Shown here: piece after piece, positions 25,805 through 35,326 of the stretch
Layout: every line of letters begins with the position of its first letter
How positions within the stretch are numbered: the first letter of the stretch is position 1
Notes under the pieces: generated by a model
The model's input: the letters and a program-made list of their open reading frames with translations, nothing else
Databases searched by the model: none
What the model was told of the DNA's origin: nothing
NCBI GenBank assembly: GCA_041398825.1
Contig: JAWKTX010000002.1
Coordinates: 124,001 to 188,000 of the forward strand
Source of the DNA: Planctomycetaceae bacterium
Lineage (GTDB): Bacteria > Planctomycetota > Planctomycetia > Planctomycetales > Planctomycetaceae
Reading direction: 5' to 3'
DNA length: 64,000 bases
Position numbers and translations under genes: made by a program

Positions 25805-28759
25805 TTAATCGGGGCGGTCCGAATCGATTACGATCACTTCGCGCAGCTTGCCGATGGCAAAGTCCCGCAATGGGACCAGTTCCGGGTAATGTGGATTCAC
25901 TTTCATCAGGCGATCGCACCATTGAATCAGTTCAGACCACCGTTGCTGGTGCTGGCAAAGTACCGCTTTGTGCCAGACCGCATCCTGCCAGGATTCTTCG
26001 GGTTCACTTGCCAGCTCCAGCCATCGTTCAATCCAGCGGCCGGCTTCATTATCTGCATGCTGATTCAGGGTCATGATGGTAAACGTGCGCGCCTGCGACG
26101 CTACCCCGATGGACTCACTCTTTACATGTTCCGCGGCGACAAGCATCTCGGAAAGGTTGTCCTCTACTTCGTGCTTCATGGAAACACTCAGAATCGTCGA
26201 AATCGTGAAGATCGCTTTCCACGATAACTGGTCATCCTGTTTCAGGAAGCCCGGATAAAGCAATGACTTGCGGTATGCCTCCCGAGCTTTCAGTAATTGC
26301 GGTATTTCAATATCCGCGGCGGCAGGATTGGCATTGCATTTCAGCAGCCGCAGTCCGCCCAGCGCTATCAGCAATGAAGCTTCCGGATGGATCTCGGTGA
26401 TGGATTCCAGTACTTCAATTCGCAGATCATCTTCAGCAGAAAGCAATGCGGGTACGTCCTGCATTAATAACGTGAGCGGCGCTCTGGTTTGCGGTGGAAG
26501 TCGCCATCGTCGTTGTGCGAATAGGGGTATACATTCATCGGCGACCATGACGAGAATGCGTCTGAGTCTTTCGACGCTGAGTTCGCCGAGGCCACTGTCC
26601 AGTTGCGGATTGGCCACGATCGATGCAATCCGGCTGAACGTACTCAGCCACTGCTCACGTTCCTCCGGATGTAAATCACTGTGTTCAGGAATCTGCTGTG
26701 CAGCATCGATCTGTCCGGTTAATGCGAGGCACAGCGCGTGCATTAACCGGAAGTCGGTGTCTTCCGGAAAGAGCTGAATTGCAAGACGCAGTTCCTGACT
26801 GGCTTCGGTTAGTTGAGCCAGTGCCATCTGGGTCAGAATCATCATTCTGCGAGCACGAAAGTGGAATGGATTTGACAGCAGACAATTCTGGAAGTGCTCA
26901 ATCGATTGGGCAGACGTTTCGGCCACTACTCCATGGATGTAATGGCGATCTGATTCGTGCAGCTCCTCCATCGGTAACGAATGAAATAAGTGGATGGCGT
27001 CTTGTGCATCCGGATTCGTTTCCAGTGCCAATTCGGCCTGCCAGTAGCGGAGTTCTGTCTGGAAACCGGAAGCACCAGGTGCCTGCTTCGCCAGTTGCAG
27101 ATGCTGTCGTGCTGCCGCAACATCTCCCAGAATCAGACTGGCTTCGATCAGTTGAAGTCGAATTCCGGGATCATCAATTTGTCCATCGACAAGACTTTGC
27201 TCAAAGTGACGTACGGCCTCTTTAATACGCCCCCTTTGCATGGCCAGCTGCCCTGCGCTGGCGGCCGATTCGGCGAGCAGACCCTGCGTTTCCCGTTTTG
27301 CATCCCGTGCGACATCGCGTTCACCGGACACTCGCCCAAGCTGGGTCAGCACACCTGTCAGGAATCCAGCTGAAATCAGAATCAGCAACGTCATTACAGC
27401 GAGGGCTGGTCGGCGGCGCGCCCATTTCAGGACTGCCCCGACAATTCCGGCACGCCGAGCTCGGATGGGCTCATAGTTCAGAAATCGGGATAGTTCCTGC
27501 TCCAGTTCTTCGGCCGTCTGGTATCGTTGCCGAGGCTCTTTTTCCAGGCACTTGAGGATGATTGTCTGTAAATCGCGGTCGATAGCTGATGCGCATTCGG
27601 CCGGGATTCTGACTTCCTGGTGCAGGACTTTGCTAATAACTTCGGAAGTTGACCCTTCAAAAGGCAGCCTACCACAGACCATTCGGAAGAGTACGGCCCC
27701 CAGGCTGTAGAGATCGCTTCGGGGATCCGCCTGCCATCCTCGCCCGTCGGCCTGTTCCGGAGGCATGAATGCAGGTGTTCCGATCAGATCGCCTTCGTGC
27801 GTCAGTTGAATGCTGCTGTCGGAATGCATGGCCAGTCCGAAATCCAGTAACAATGGTACGCCATTTTCAATCATGATATTCGCGGGCTTGATATCACGAT
27901 GGATGATGCCGAGTTGATGTACGGATTTCAGAGCGGATGCAAGTTGACGCACTATTTCCGTTGCTTCCCTCGCAGAAATCGTGGTTCGCTTCAGAGAGTC
28001 GGCCAGGGTGTCTCCGTCGACAAAATGCGTGGCAATGAAATCATGCGAATCAATCGTTCCTGTTTCGAAAACAGGGACGATGTTCGGGTGCCGGATCGAG
28101 GCAATCGCCTGAGCTTCACGCTGGAGACGCATCCGGATTTCAGGACGAATTTCAGCGGAATGCCTGAGGATTTTCAGCGCGATGCTGCGTTTCAGGCGAG
28201 AGTCCGTTGCAAGATAGACTGTGGCAAAACTGCCCGATGCAATGAAACGAGAAATGGTGTACGGGCCGAGCTGAGCCCCGGGCTGTAATTGTGCGGGCGG
28301 AATCGGCTGAGTTCTGACCAGCGTCCCATCAGAACTCAGCTTGTTCAGAATATCTCTGGCCGTGCTGTCTGCCGCAAATCGGCTCTCCAGTTCTGTTGTA
28401 TCCGGCAGGGTTCCGTACCTGTTGCGTACCTGGAATTCGTGGCGGAGCAGTTCATCACGAACGGCTGTGGTGGTTCTCAATTGGGGATACGTTTGAAAGT
28501 AATATTCGACAGAGTTCGCAAGTGATCGACGGCATCGGTGTTCAAAGTCGATCATGACCAGTTCAGTCAGAAGGTCGATATCCGGTTCGTGAGTGACGCC
28601 GTCAGGGTCGAGGGACCCTGCGAAATCTTCCAGTATCGGGACGGCAGTGGCCCGGTCACAATTGGCCTCGAAGTCGTGGGTATCTGAATCGCAGGTGGCC
28701 CAGGCGTCTTCAAAGGCAAGCAGGATTGGTTCATGTTGTTGCCAGTTGTCGAGCTTCAT
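25805..28759 (-). CDS. membrane-anchored Ser/Thr protein kinase with C-terminal TPR region
   Basis: A 984-residue Hanks-type kinase. After a ~160-residue N-terminal region, the kinase domain spans about 166-426, with a Gly-loop IASGSFATVYLA, Lys196 in IALKIL, HRDIKPAN (Asp289), LDFG (Asp306) and the activation segment GTPAFMPPEQ. One transmembrane helix at about 452-473 follows the FLNYEPIRARRA linker common in planctomycete kinases. The remaining ~500 residues are TPR-like helices (LAMQRGRIKEAVRHFEQSL) and would face the periplasm. All catalytic residues are present. It lies 65 bp after an ECF sigma factor gene in the same direction, so the two probably form an operon and a signalling pair. 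Confidence 0.93.
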   Translation of the reverse strand: MKLDNWQQHEPILLAFEDAWATCDSDTHDFEANCDRATAVPILEDFAGSLDPDGVTHEPDIDLLTELVMIDFEHRCRRSLANSVEYYFQTYPQLRTTTAVRDELLRHEFQVRNRYGTLPDTTELESRFAADSTARDILNKLSSDGTLVRTQPIPPAQLQPGAQLGPYTISRFIASGSFATVYLATDSRLKRSIALKILRHSAEIRPEIRMRLQREAQAIASIRHPNIVPVFETGTIDSHDFIATHFVDGDTLADSLKRTTISAREATEIVRQLASALKSVHQLGIIHRDIKPANIMIENGVPLLLDFGLAMHSDSSIQLTHEGDLIGTPAFMPPEQADGRGWQADPRSDLYSLGAVLFRMVCGRLPFEGSTSEVISKVLHQEVRIPAECASAIDRDLQTIILKCLEKEPRQRYQTAEELEQELSRFLNYEPIRARRAGIVGAVLKWARRRPALAVMTLLILISAGFLTGVLTQLGRVSGERDVARDAKRETQGLLAESAASAGQLAMQRGRIKEAVRHFEQSLVDGQIDDPGIRLQLIEASLILGDVAAARQHLQLAKQAPGASGFQTELRYWQAELALETNPDAQDAIHLFHSLPMEELHESDRHYIHGVVAETSAQSIEHFQNCLLSNPFHFRARRMMILTQMALAQLTEASQELRLAIQLFPEDTDFRLMHALCLALTGQIDAAQQIPEHSDLHPEEREQWLSTFSRIASIVANPQLDSGLGELSVERLRRILVMVADECIPLFAQRRWRLPPQTRAPLTLLMQDVPALLSAEDDLRIEVLESITEIHPEASLLIALGGLRLLKCNANPAAADIEIPQLLKAREAYRKSLLYPGFLKQDDQLSWKAIFTISTILSVSMKHEVEDNLSEMLVAAEHVKSESIGVASQARTFTIMTLNQHADNEAGRWIERWLELASEPEESWQDAVWHKAVLCQHQQRWSELIQWCDRLMKVNPHYPELVPLRDFAIGKLREVIVIDSDRPD

Positions 28760-28824
28760 TTGACTGCCTGACTCTTGTCCTTCAATGGGTCGCGGCGTGG
28801 CTGGCTCCGGATCAGTCCGCTGGG

Positions 28825-29424
28825 TTAGTCGTCACGACAGGCTTCGCTGGAAGTGTCGTCCTCGATGCATTCGGATGCCAGCTTTCGTACAACGGCTAAT
28901 GCCCGATCGACCGTCCGGGACGACACGCCAACTTTTTCGGCAATTTCATCGATGGAATAGTCTTCCATTCGCAGGCGGAGAATTTCGCGATGTTTTTCCG
29001 GCAACTGAGCCAGAATCTGGTCAAGCAGCTCCATCATCAGAAGAAGTGACGACGCGGTGGGATCTTCCCCTGCCTTTTGCTGGCTCACGTCTGCAACGAA
29101 CATTTCTTTTTGCACATCCCGTTCCTGCTGGTGATGGTGCCGAATCGTTCGCTGTACTTTCTTCCAGGTGATTGCCGCCAGCAAACGCCAGACATCCGAT
29201 TCCTGCTCGAATCGAAAACGACCGGCTTCATGTCGGGAAAAGAAACTCTTGAAGACGGACTGGACGATGTCTTCCGGGTCGACTCGCTGCTGAATGCGCG
29301 CCGGCAGCCGTGAACGAGCGAGTCGCAGAAGTCGGTCCGCAAATTCATCCACAGCCGTCGCTTCGTACCCGTCGCGGCGGTGGATGATGTTCTCCAGCCA
29401 GACTGATTCTTCGGTTTGTTTCAT
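28825..29424 (-). CDS. ECF-type RNA polymerase sigma factor
   Basis: About 199 residues. Region 2 appears in DEFADRLLRLARSRLP and RVDPEDIVQSVFKSFFSR, and region 4 in LPEKHREILRLRMEDYSIDEIAEKVGVSSRTVDRAL, with its helix-turn-helix. Planctomycete ECF factors of this type are commonly paired with Ser/Thr kinases. Here the kinase follows directly. The start is the ATG at 29424; an in-frame extension upstream has no support. No anti-sigma factor gene is adjacent, which points to control through the kinase (inference). Confidence 0.9.
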   Translation of the reverse strand: MKQTEESVWLENIIHRRDGYEATAVDEFADRLLRLARSRLPARIQQRVDPEDIVQSVFKSFFSRHEAGRFRFEQESDVWRLLAAITWKKVQRTIRHHHQQERDVQKEMFVADVSQQKAGEDPTASSLLLMMELLDQILAQLPEKHREILRLRMEDYSIDEIAEKVGVSSRTVDRALAVVRKLASECIEDDTSSEACRDD

Positions 29425-29691
29425 GGTCCTGATTCTCACGCGCAGCGATGCGGTTGCCGTGCAGTCTACAGCGCGTGTTGACCTGAATCGGTCAGATTTG
29501 CCAGGAAAAGTGGGATTGGCTGACGTCCTGCGCGGCTGGACCGGCATTCACAGACGCCAATGGTCACAGCGAGCCGTTGGTCTTGTCGCATCTGATGAAA
29601 CGTCGTCCGTCCGACTGGCGGGAGGGCGTGATTCGATCAGCGGGCTGTCGCGCTCGTTGATTCTTCACAAACTGAAAGGGCCAAAATACTT

Positions 29692-30501
29692 ATGTCCAAT
29701 CGATTTTCGATCCTGCTGGTGATTCCCGTCATTGTTGTCATGAGTCAGTCTGGCCCTGAATCGTTCGGCGACATTTTCACGGTTTCAGATGCGGATTTTT
29801 CCGGAGGTGTTTACGACTTCCAGTACTTCAGTCACACAAACAAGGCCTACGTGAACGGGGTTGAGATTGCCTTTGGTTCGCTCGTGATGACGAACACCGG
29901 GTTCAGCGGACCCGCGAAAGAGGGGGATGCGAACTATTGGTACGCCAATGGATACTTCAATGCGACACAGCTGGCCGGCGATGTGACACTGGGATGGGAT
30001 TTGTCGGCCGTGACTTCGAAACTGCAACAGGTGGAGCTTCTGACCAACGCGGCGTTGTTTCAGTTCAACCCCTGGACGCCGCACGCCTTCGAAGACAAGT
30101 TGTTTGGCGAAATCGCGACACCGAATGCATTCGGAACTGGTGCATACACGCGCTACTTCGAATACGAAGGAAACAACAATACGGCGACAACCACCAACTA
30201 CACCCTCCTACAGGATGTGACTTCCAGTCTTGCGACATCGTGGCTGAGCGATCCTGAGTTGTTTGAATTGCGACTCGGATATGAACAACACGCGATTGAC
30301 GCAGCTCACCCCAATATTCCCGGCAAGCATCTGGAGATCTTTCGCAATAACACGTCAGCGGCCAACCCGTCGTTTCAGTTTCGGCTAACGGCTGCCAGCA
30401 CCGCTGCAGTGCCGGAACCATCGTCGGCAATTGCTTTGACCGTGATTGGCTTGACAGCCCTGGCACGCAGACGTCGAAACCTGCCAGCTTGTGTGGGTTA
30501 G
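29692..30501 (+). CDS. PEP-CTERM sorting-domain protein
   Basis: A 269-residue secreted protein. The N-terminus is a signal peptide (ILLVIPVIVVMSQSG), the middle is beta-rich without a recognisable enzyme domain, and the C-terminus has the PEP-CTERM signal: VPEPSS, a hydrophobic helix (AIALTVIGLTALA) and a basic RRRR cluster. Exosortases cleave such tails and sort the protein to the surface or polysaccharide. An exosortase is encoded 5 kb away (35327). The mature domain may resemble other PEP-CTERM surface proteins of unknown role. A GAAAGGG stands about 12 bases before the ATG. Confidence 0.85.
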   Translation: MSNRFSILLVIPVIVVMSQSGPESFGDIFTVSDADFSGGVYDFQYFSHTNKAYVNGVEIAFGSLVMTNTGFSGPAKEGDANYWYANGYFNATQLAGDVTLGWDLSAVTSKLQQVELLTNAALFQFNPWTPHAFEDKLFGEIATPNAFGTGAYTRYFEYEGNNNTATTTNYTLLQDVTSSLATSWLSDPELFELRLGYEQHAIDAAHPNIPGKHLEIFRNNTSAANPSFQFRLTAASTAAVPEPSSAIALTVIGLTALARRRRNLPACVG

Positions 30502-30613
30502 CACGTCACGATGTGGTCTCGGTTGTTCGAGCGATTGAACAATTCTGTGGTTTTGTCGTTTGTGTTTCCTTCATCTGGTCTTGTTTGAATCCTGCAGAAT
30601 CTGAGGGCTGGTC

Positions 30614-33600
30614 ATGTTGTTTCATTCTCTGCGACAGTTGGTTTCTCGTTCGCTGGGCAATTCACGGTCAAGGTGTTCGAGTTCACGAAGTTCAAATTCA
30701 TGGCGGCGGACTTCGATCCAATCAGGTCTGGAATCGCTGGAACCGCGGGCGCTGCTCAGCAGTGTGAGCGTTTCCGGCAACTCGCTCAGTTTTGTCGCTG
30801 ACGCTGGTGAGATGAATACCGTGACGATCTCCGAGTCCGGAGGCGTCATTACCATTATCGACACCACCTCTGTGATTACGCCGGGTGCGGGAGTGACTTC
30901 GGTGAACTCCAACGAAGTGACGATTCCGGTCACAGGGCTGGTTGTGATCGGCGTGAATCTTGGTGATCTGGACGATGTGCTGGACATGTCGGCAGTTAGT
31001 CAGGTCGGCAGTCTGAGGCGTACCTCTCTGTCTGGTGGAGACGGAAATGACACGATCATCGGCAGCGATCTGAATGACAGCTTCACCGAAAGTCCCGGAA
31101 GCGATTCAATTGACGGGCGAGGGGCGATCGACGTCGATCAGTGGCTGGTCAATTCTGATTTCGATATGACGATGACTGACGCCGGGCTCATGATCGGAAC
31201 CGATTTCGACACCTTCGCCAACATTGAATTTGTAAGTCTCGGGGGACTTTCCGGTGACAACATAATTGATGCGTCGGCAGTGACCGCGGCCAGCGGCATC
31301 ACGAATGGCATGTATATGAACGGCCGTGATGGAAATGATACTTTGATTGGTGCCGCAGGCGTACGGAACAACTTTCAGGATTTTGTTGGAAACAATTCGT
31401 TTGTCGGTGGTGCTCTGCTCGACAGCGTGCCTGCGTTTCAGGATGAAGACATGATCCTGACGGACTTTACGTTCACCGTTGGGACAAGCGTCAATACCCA
31501 TGTCGGTATCGAGAGCTTCGATATGCGTGGAGGTGTCAGTGGTAACGTTATCGATGCATCCGCCATCACAGCGGCTGGCGATGTTACGACTGTGCAAATC
31601 ATTGGCGGTCCCGGAGATGATCTGCTTCGCGGCAGCTATCTGAACGACATCATTCGAGATACGGGTGGCTCGAATGTTCTGGATGGACTGGGTGGCACAG
31701 ATATTCTGATTGTATTTGGCGACACGGATCAGGTGTTGACAAACAGCACGCTTTCACTTGACGGGGTGGTCAGTACCCATGCCAACTTTGAAGACGTGCG
31801 GCTTCAGGGAGGTGCAGGAGACAATACCCTGGACTCGAGTGCAGTTACAGCGGCGTCTGGCATCAATGTTGTTTTCCTGACAGGCCTGGCGGGGAATGAC
31901 GTGTTGCTGGGGGGCGAACTCAACGAGGTCTTTGCCGACAATGATGGCAACAATACGATCGACGCGGGTGGCGGCTTTGATCGCTTTACGGCAACCGGGG
32001 ACGTCGATATGACAGCCATCGATGGCACGTTGTTCGTCGGCCCTTACGTCAATACGATTTCGAATGTGGAAGACCTGCGGATGACGGGTGGCGCGGGAGC
32101 CAACGTCATTGATTCGTCCGCTTTGACGGCGGCTAGTGGCGTCACCTTAAACGTAATTTCTTCGCTTGGCGGAAACGACACAATTCGTCCCTCTGGCGAC
32201 ACCGGGATCAATTCAAACCTGAATGGTGGTGATGGAGCTGCCTCGGGGATCGACACGCTGGATCTTTCAAGGTTCCCCGTCACGCCGAACGTCAACATAG
32301 CCGGGCCCGGCACGTCCGACGGTTCGCGTGGCAATGTTGGATCAAATATCAGTTTCAATAACATGAATCTGTTCACCTTGCCGCCGGAATACGATTTCAT
32401 GGCTGCAACTTATGCTGTCGTGGAAGGTGATTCGCCGAATACAACCAACGTCGTTCAGGTCACTCGATCTGTGAATACGACGATCGCGTCATCGGTCGAT
32501 GTTGTGCTGACCGGCGGCACCGCTGTGGCTGGCGACGACTTCACTGTTGGACCAATCACCGTAAACTTTCTTCCCGGAGAAGTGACGAAGTTTGTCCCAA
32601 TTGAATTGCTGGGCGACAGTGATATCGAAGCGGACGAAACGGTCTTGCTGTCATTCACGAATGGCATTTCCGGGGCTGCCAATGCCACGGCTGTGCTGAC
32701 CATTCTGAACGATGACGATGAGATCAATACGGCTCCGGAGATCATCACCGTCACGACCGACGCCACGATGGCCGACAAAGCGTTGCCGGGCGAAACCGTT
32801 GCGTTGACCGCAACCTTCACCGATTCGGATGCCGGTGATACCCATAGCGCCACGATCGACTGGGGGGACGGGACAACTTCGGCTGGCGCTGTGAATCAAC
32901 TCACGGGAGTTGTGACGGGCAATCATCAGTATTCTACGGGCGGATTGTTTAGGGTCACCGTGCAGATCACGGACCTGGCCGACCAATCTGATTCGGGTTC
33001 GACAACGTCGATTGTGACCGGAGTTCGTGTCACGGCTGACGGTGTTCTGGAAATCATCGGGACATCCGGCAAGGACATAGTGAATGTTCAGGAGACCGGT
33101 CGGCGTCGACGCCGAAACTCGGATTCTGTTCAGGTGGTTGCCAATTTCGATGTCCAACGCGGTCACGGAGGTTCAGATGGCGGCTCTGACGGTGGCCGCG
33201 ATCGCGGGGCGGAAGTGTTTCGCTTCGATGCCGATTCGGTCACTTCCATTCACATCGTGCTTTGCGAAGGCGATGATCAAGCCACGATCGGCAGCGGCGG
33301 CAGCGATGGGGGATCGGATTGCGGCAGTGATGGCGGCTCCGACCGAGACCTCGACATTCCGGCTTTGATCGAAGGTGGAGGCGGTGATGATCGGCTGACG
33401 GGTGGTCGAGCAGCTGACATTCTGATCGGCGGGCTGGGCAACGATCGAATCAGTGGAGGCAGCGGCGACGATATCATTCTGGGTGGTGACGGCAAAGATG
33501 ATCTTCGGGGAGGTAACGGCAATGATCTGATGGTTTCAGACGCCTGGGCCTACGATGCGGTTCTCGACGCACTGGATGCTGTTCATCAGGAATGGACTGA

Positions 33601-33814
33601 CGGTAGCCTGACCTATGAACAAAAACGGGACCATTTGACCGGAACGACAGCGGGGGGGCATAACGGAGCGTATCTCTTCAACAGCATGACGCTGGCGACC
33701 GACGGAGAACGTGACACCATCCGCGGTGATCGGGGGCGTGACCTGTTCTTTGCGTTCTCGCACGATCGCGTGAAGGATAAGAAGCACGACGAAGATCTGT
33801 TTGCAAACGGGTGA
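30614..33814 (+). CDS. giant surface protein: LEPR-XLL, repeated DASA-type units, Calx-beta, PKD and RTX repeats
   Basis: A 1066-residue extracellular protein. The N-terminus is long and Ser/Arg-rich, without a classical signal, and ends in the LEPRALLS motif (near residue 45) that marks LEPR-XLL surface proteins of planctomycetes. Residues about 200-540 contain four repeats of about 95 residues, each with NxIDASAVTAASG or a variant (near 218, 314, 406 and 499). A Calx-beta-like domain (about 595-695) and a PKD-like domain (about 705-800) follow. Ser/Asp/Gly-rich spacers come next, then calcium-binding RTX-type repeats (GGGGDDRLTGG, GLGNDRISGGSGDDI) at about 915-980. The C-terminal ~90 residues are typical of this class. 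Likely a Ca2+-stabilised adhesin or matrix protein, probably exported by an unclassified route. Confidence 0.9.
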   Translation: MLFHSLRQLVSRSLGNSRSRCSSSRSSNSWRRTSIQSGLESLEPRALLSSVSVSGNSLSFVADAGEMNTVTISESGGVITIIDTTSVITPGAGVTSVNSNEVTIPVTGLVVIGVNLGDLDDVLDMSAVSQVGSLRRTSLSGGDGNDTIIGSDLNDSFTESPGSDSIDGRGAIDVDQWLVNSDFDMTMTDAGLMIGTDFDTFANIEFVSLGGLSGDNIIDASAVTAASGITNGMYMNGRDGNDTLIGAAGVRNNFQDFVGNNSFVGGALLDSVPAFQDEDMILTDFTFTVGTSVNTHVGIESFDMRGGVSGNVIDASAITAAGDVTTVQIIGGPGDDLLRGSYLNDIIRDTGGSNVLDGLGGTDILIVFGDTDQVLTNSTLSLDGVVSTHANFEDVRLQGGAGDNTLDSSAVTAASGINVVFLTGLAGNDVLLGGELNEVFADNDGNNTIDAGGGFDRFTATGDVDMTAIDGTLFVGPYVNTISNVEDLRMTGGAGANVIDSSALTAASGVTLNVISSLGGNDTIRPSGDTGINSNLNGGDGAASGIDTLDLSRFPVTPNVNIAGPGTSDGSRGNVGSNISFNNMNLFTLPPEYDFMAATYAVVEGDSPNTTNVVQVTRSVNTTIASSVDVVLTGGTAVAGDDFTVGPITVNFLPGEVTKFVPIELLGDSDIEADETVLLSFTNGISGAANATAVLTILNDDDEINTAPEIITVTTDATMADKALPGETVALTATFTDSDAGDTHSATIDWGDGTTSAGAVNQLTGVVTGNHQYSTGGLFRVTVQITDLADQSDSGSTTSIVTGVRVTADGVLEIIGTSGKDIVNVQETGRRRRRNSDSVQVVANFDVQRGHGGSDGGSDGGRDRGAEVFRFDADSVTSIHIVLCEGDDQATIGSGGSDGGSDCGSDGGSDRDLDIPALIEGGGGDDRLTGGRAADILIGGLGNDRISGGSGDDIILGGDGKDDLRGGNGNDLMVSDAWAYDAVLDALDAVHQEWTDGSLTYEQKRDHLTGTTAGGHNGAYLFNSMTLATDGERDTIRGDRGRDLFFAFSHDRVKDKKHDEDLFANG

Positions 33815-33927
33815 ACCGGAGTTCCCGGCCTGCAGCAGGCAGATAATTGGCTGGCGACTCTGCAATCTCAGGCGCGAGTTTGCAGCGGTGTCTGCCCGAA
33901 CTGAACCTGACTGACTGTCGATTGCGG

Positions 33928-34953
33928 TCATGCAAGGGGCTGCAAACTGTTTCCGGATTCTCGCCTGCGCCAATAGAAGCCTGCGCAGGTCAGACCAATC
34001 AGTAACAGCACAATCGAACCTGGTTCCGGTACGACTGGAGAATCCGGTAACGTTCCTCCAGTTGCCGGAACGCAGACTTCGTTTTCGGGCAATTCTTCAT
34101 CAACGGTGGGATCGGGGATGCTCGGTTTCGGCTGCTGAATGACAACCAATCCACCAGTTTCGCACTGACCGGGTTCCGCGGGCGGCGTGGGGTCCTGGGG
34201 AACAGTGTTCGACCGGATTCCAAAATTCCGAACTTCGGCAGATTGAATTGAACTGGAACCGCTATGTGTTTGCGAATCGCGCTGTGTTTGCGAATCGCCT
34301 TCAGTTGGAATGGTGACGTTTGTCTTTGATCCTGCGTCGTTGGAGTCGACTGAAGGAATTGTGGAAGACGTACCGCTACGACTGACAGAACCGCCGCCGG
34401 AACCTCCACCGCCCGCGAAGCCACCGGCTCCGGAACCACTGGACTGAGCTGACCAGCCCCCAAGTCTGCTGCCGGAACTACCTGAGGACATTCCGCCCGA
34501 CAGGCCTCCCGATGTGCCTCCAGCGATGATTCCGGAGCCAGAAGAAGACCCTCCAATGGCCGCGCTACCAAGTGCGGGAACTGAGCTGCTGGTTCCGCCA
34601 CCAGTTCTTAAACGGTCAGTAGTCACGCGCTGGGTTTGCGAATCGATTGATCCAACAGCTGGATCGTCATTCAGCCGAAGTTCTCCGCCTGACTCTTCCT
34701 GCCGGATCGATTCCGATCGGTTTGTTGGCCACTGAGGAACGCTGTCGGTCGCCTGCCCGCTGAACGGGTCACGATACATTGCTCTGCCAAACGGGCTGCG
34801 ATCGATCGTGACGGCTGGTGTGGACGGCCCGCAGCAATCGCAGGGACATTGACCCACAGCAGCGCGGACTGGCATCAGCGAAGCACTCGCAGCGGTCAAA
34901 AGGTGGATGATCAGACGATACCAGTCGCGAGCGGGTTTTTTCTTTGTATTCAT
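33928..34953 (-). CDS. Gly/Ser-rich PEP-CTERM protein
   Basis: About 341 residues. A basic N-terminus (MNTKKKPARDWYRL) plus a hydrophobic stretch form a signal peptide. The body is very rich in Gly and Ser (GGSSSGSGIIAGGTSGG and similar) with few hydrophobic residues. The C-terminus has the sorting signal VPEPGS, a hydrophobic helix (IVLLLIGLTCAGFYW) and RRRE. It is divergent from the exosortase operon (35327), so it is the nearest candidate substrate. The start at 34953 is chosen for the signal peptide; longer in-frame options reach 35049. Confidence 0.8.
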   Translation of the reverse strand: MNTKKKPARDWYRLIIHLLTAASASLMPVRAAVGQCPCDCCGPSTPAVTIDRSPFGRAMYRDPFSGQATDSVPQWPTNRSESIRQEESGGELRLNDDPAVGSIDSQTQRVTTDRLRTGGGTSSSVPALGSAAIGGSSSGSGIIAGGTSGGLSGGMSSGSSGSRLGGWSAQSSGSGAGGFAGGGGSGGGSVSRSGTSSTIPSVDSNDAGSKTNVTIPTEGDSQTQRDSQTHSGSSSIQSAEVRNFGIRSNTVPQDPTPPAEPGQCETGGLVVIQQPKPSIPDPTVDEELPENEVCVPATGGTLPDSPVVPEPGSIVLLLIGLTCAGFYWRRRESGNSLQPLA

Positions 34954-35326
34954 ATCAGGCGAAACGGCATCGATTGAGAAGGGTTTCATCAGTTCGTGTC
35001 TCGGCGAAATTGATTCAGGCATGAGGAGCAGACTGGTTTTCAGGACCATGCCATCCTGAAAGTTAGTGCGCCGGATGCAGGGATGCGTTGGGCGCTATTG
35101 ATTTTTCGCCTCATGCCTTACCGCTTTGCGACTGGTAGTGGTTGACTCGATTGTTCTCAATCTGAGAGCAGAGAAAGCAGCGCCCTGCCTGCGTGATCGC
35201 TACAAACCGCGCACTCAAAGGGTGATTGCTGCGCCAGAGTGAATTCCCTTACAGGCACAGTCCACGTTGCCGTGTGTGACGTAGTTTTTTCGCATCACTT
35301 CAGGAGATCTTTGCGGAGTACTCGAC
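34954..35326. other. divergent promoter region of the PEP-CTERM and exosortase genes
   Basis: About 370 bp shared by two divergently transcribed genes. No clear promoter, hairpin or further gene stands out. A GGAG sequence nine bases before the exosortase ATG serves as its ribosome-binding site. Confidence 0.5.

Noticed and set aside
35240..35326. possible sigma-54 promoter before the exosortase operon (GGCAC followed by TTGC)
   Set aside because: The distance between the GG and GC dinucleotides is about 13 bases instead of the required 10, so it does not fit the -24/-12 consensus.
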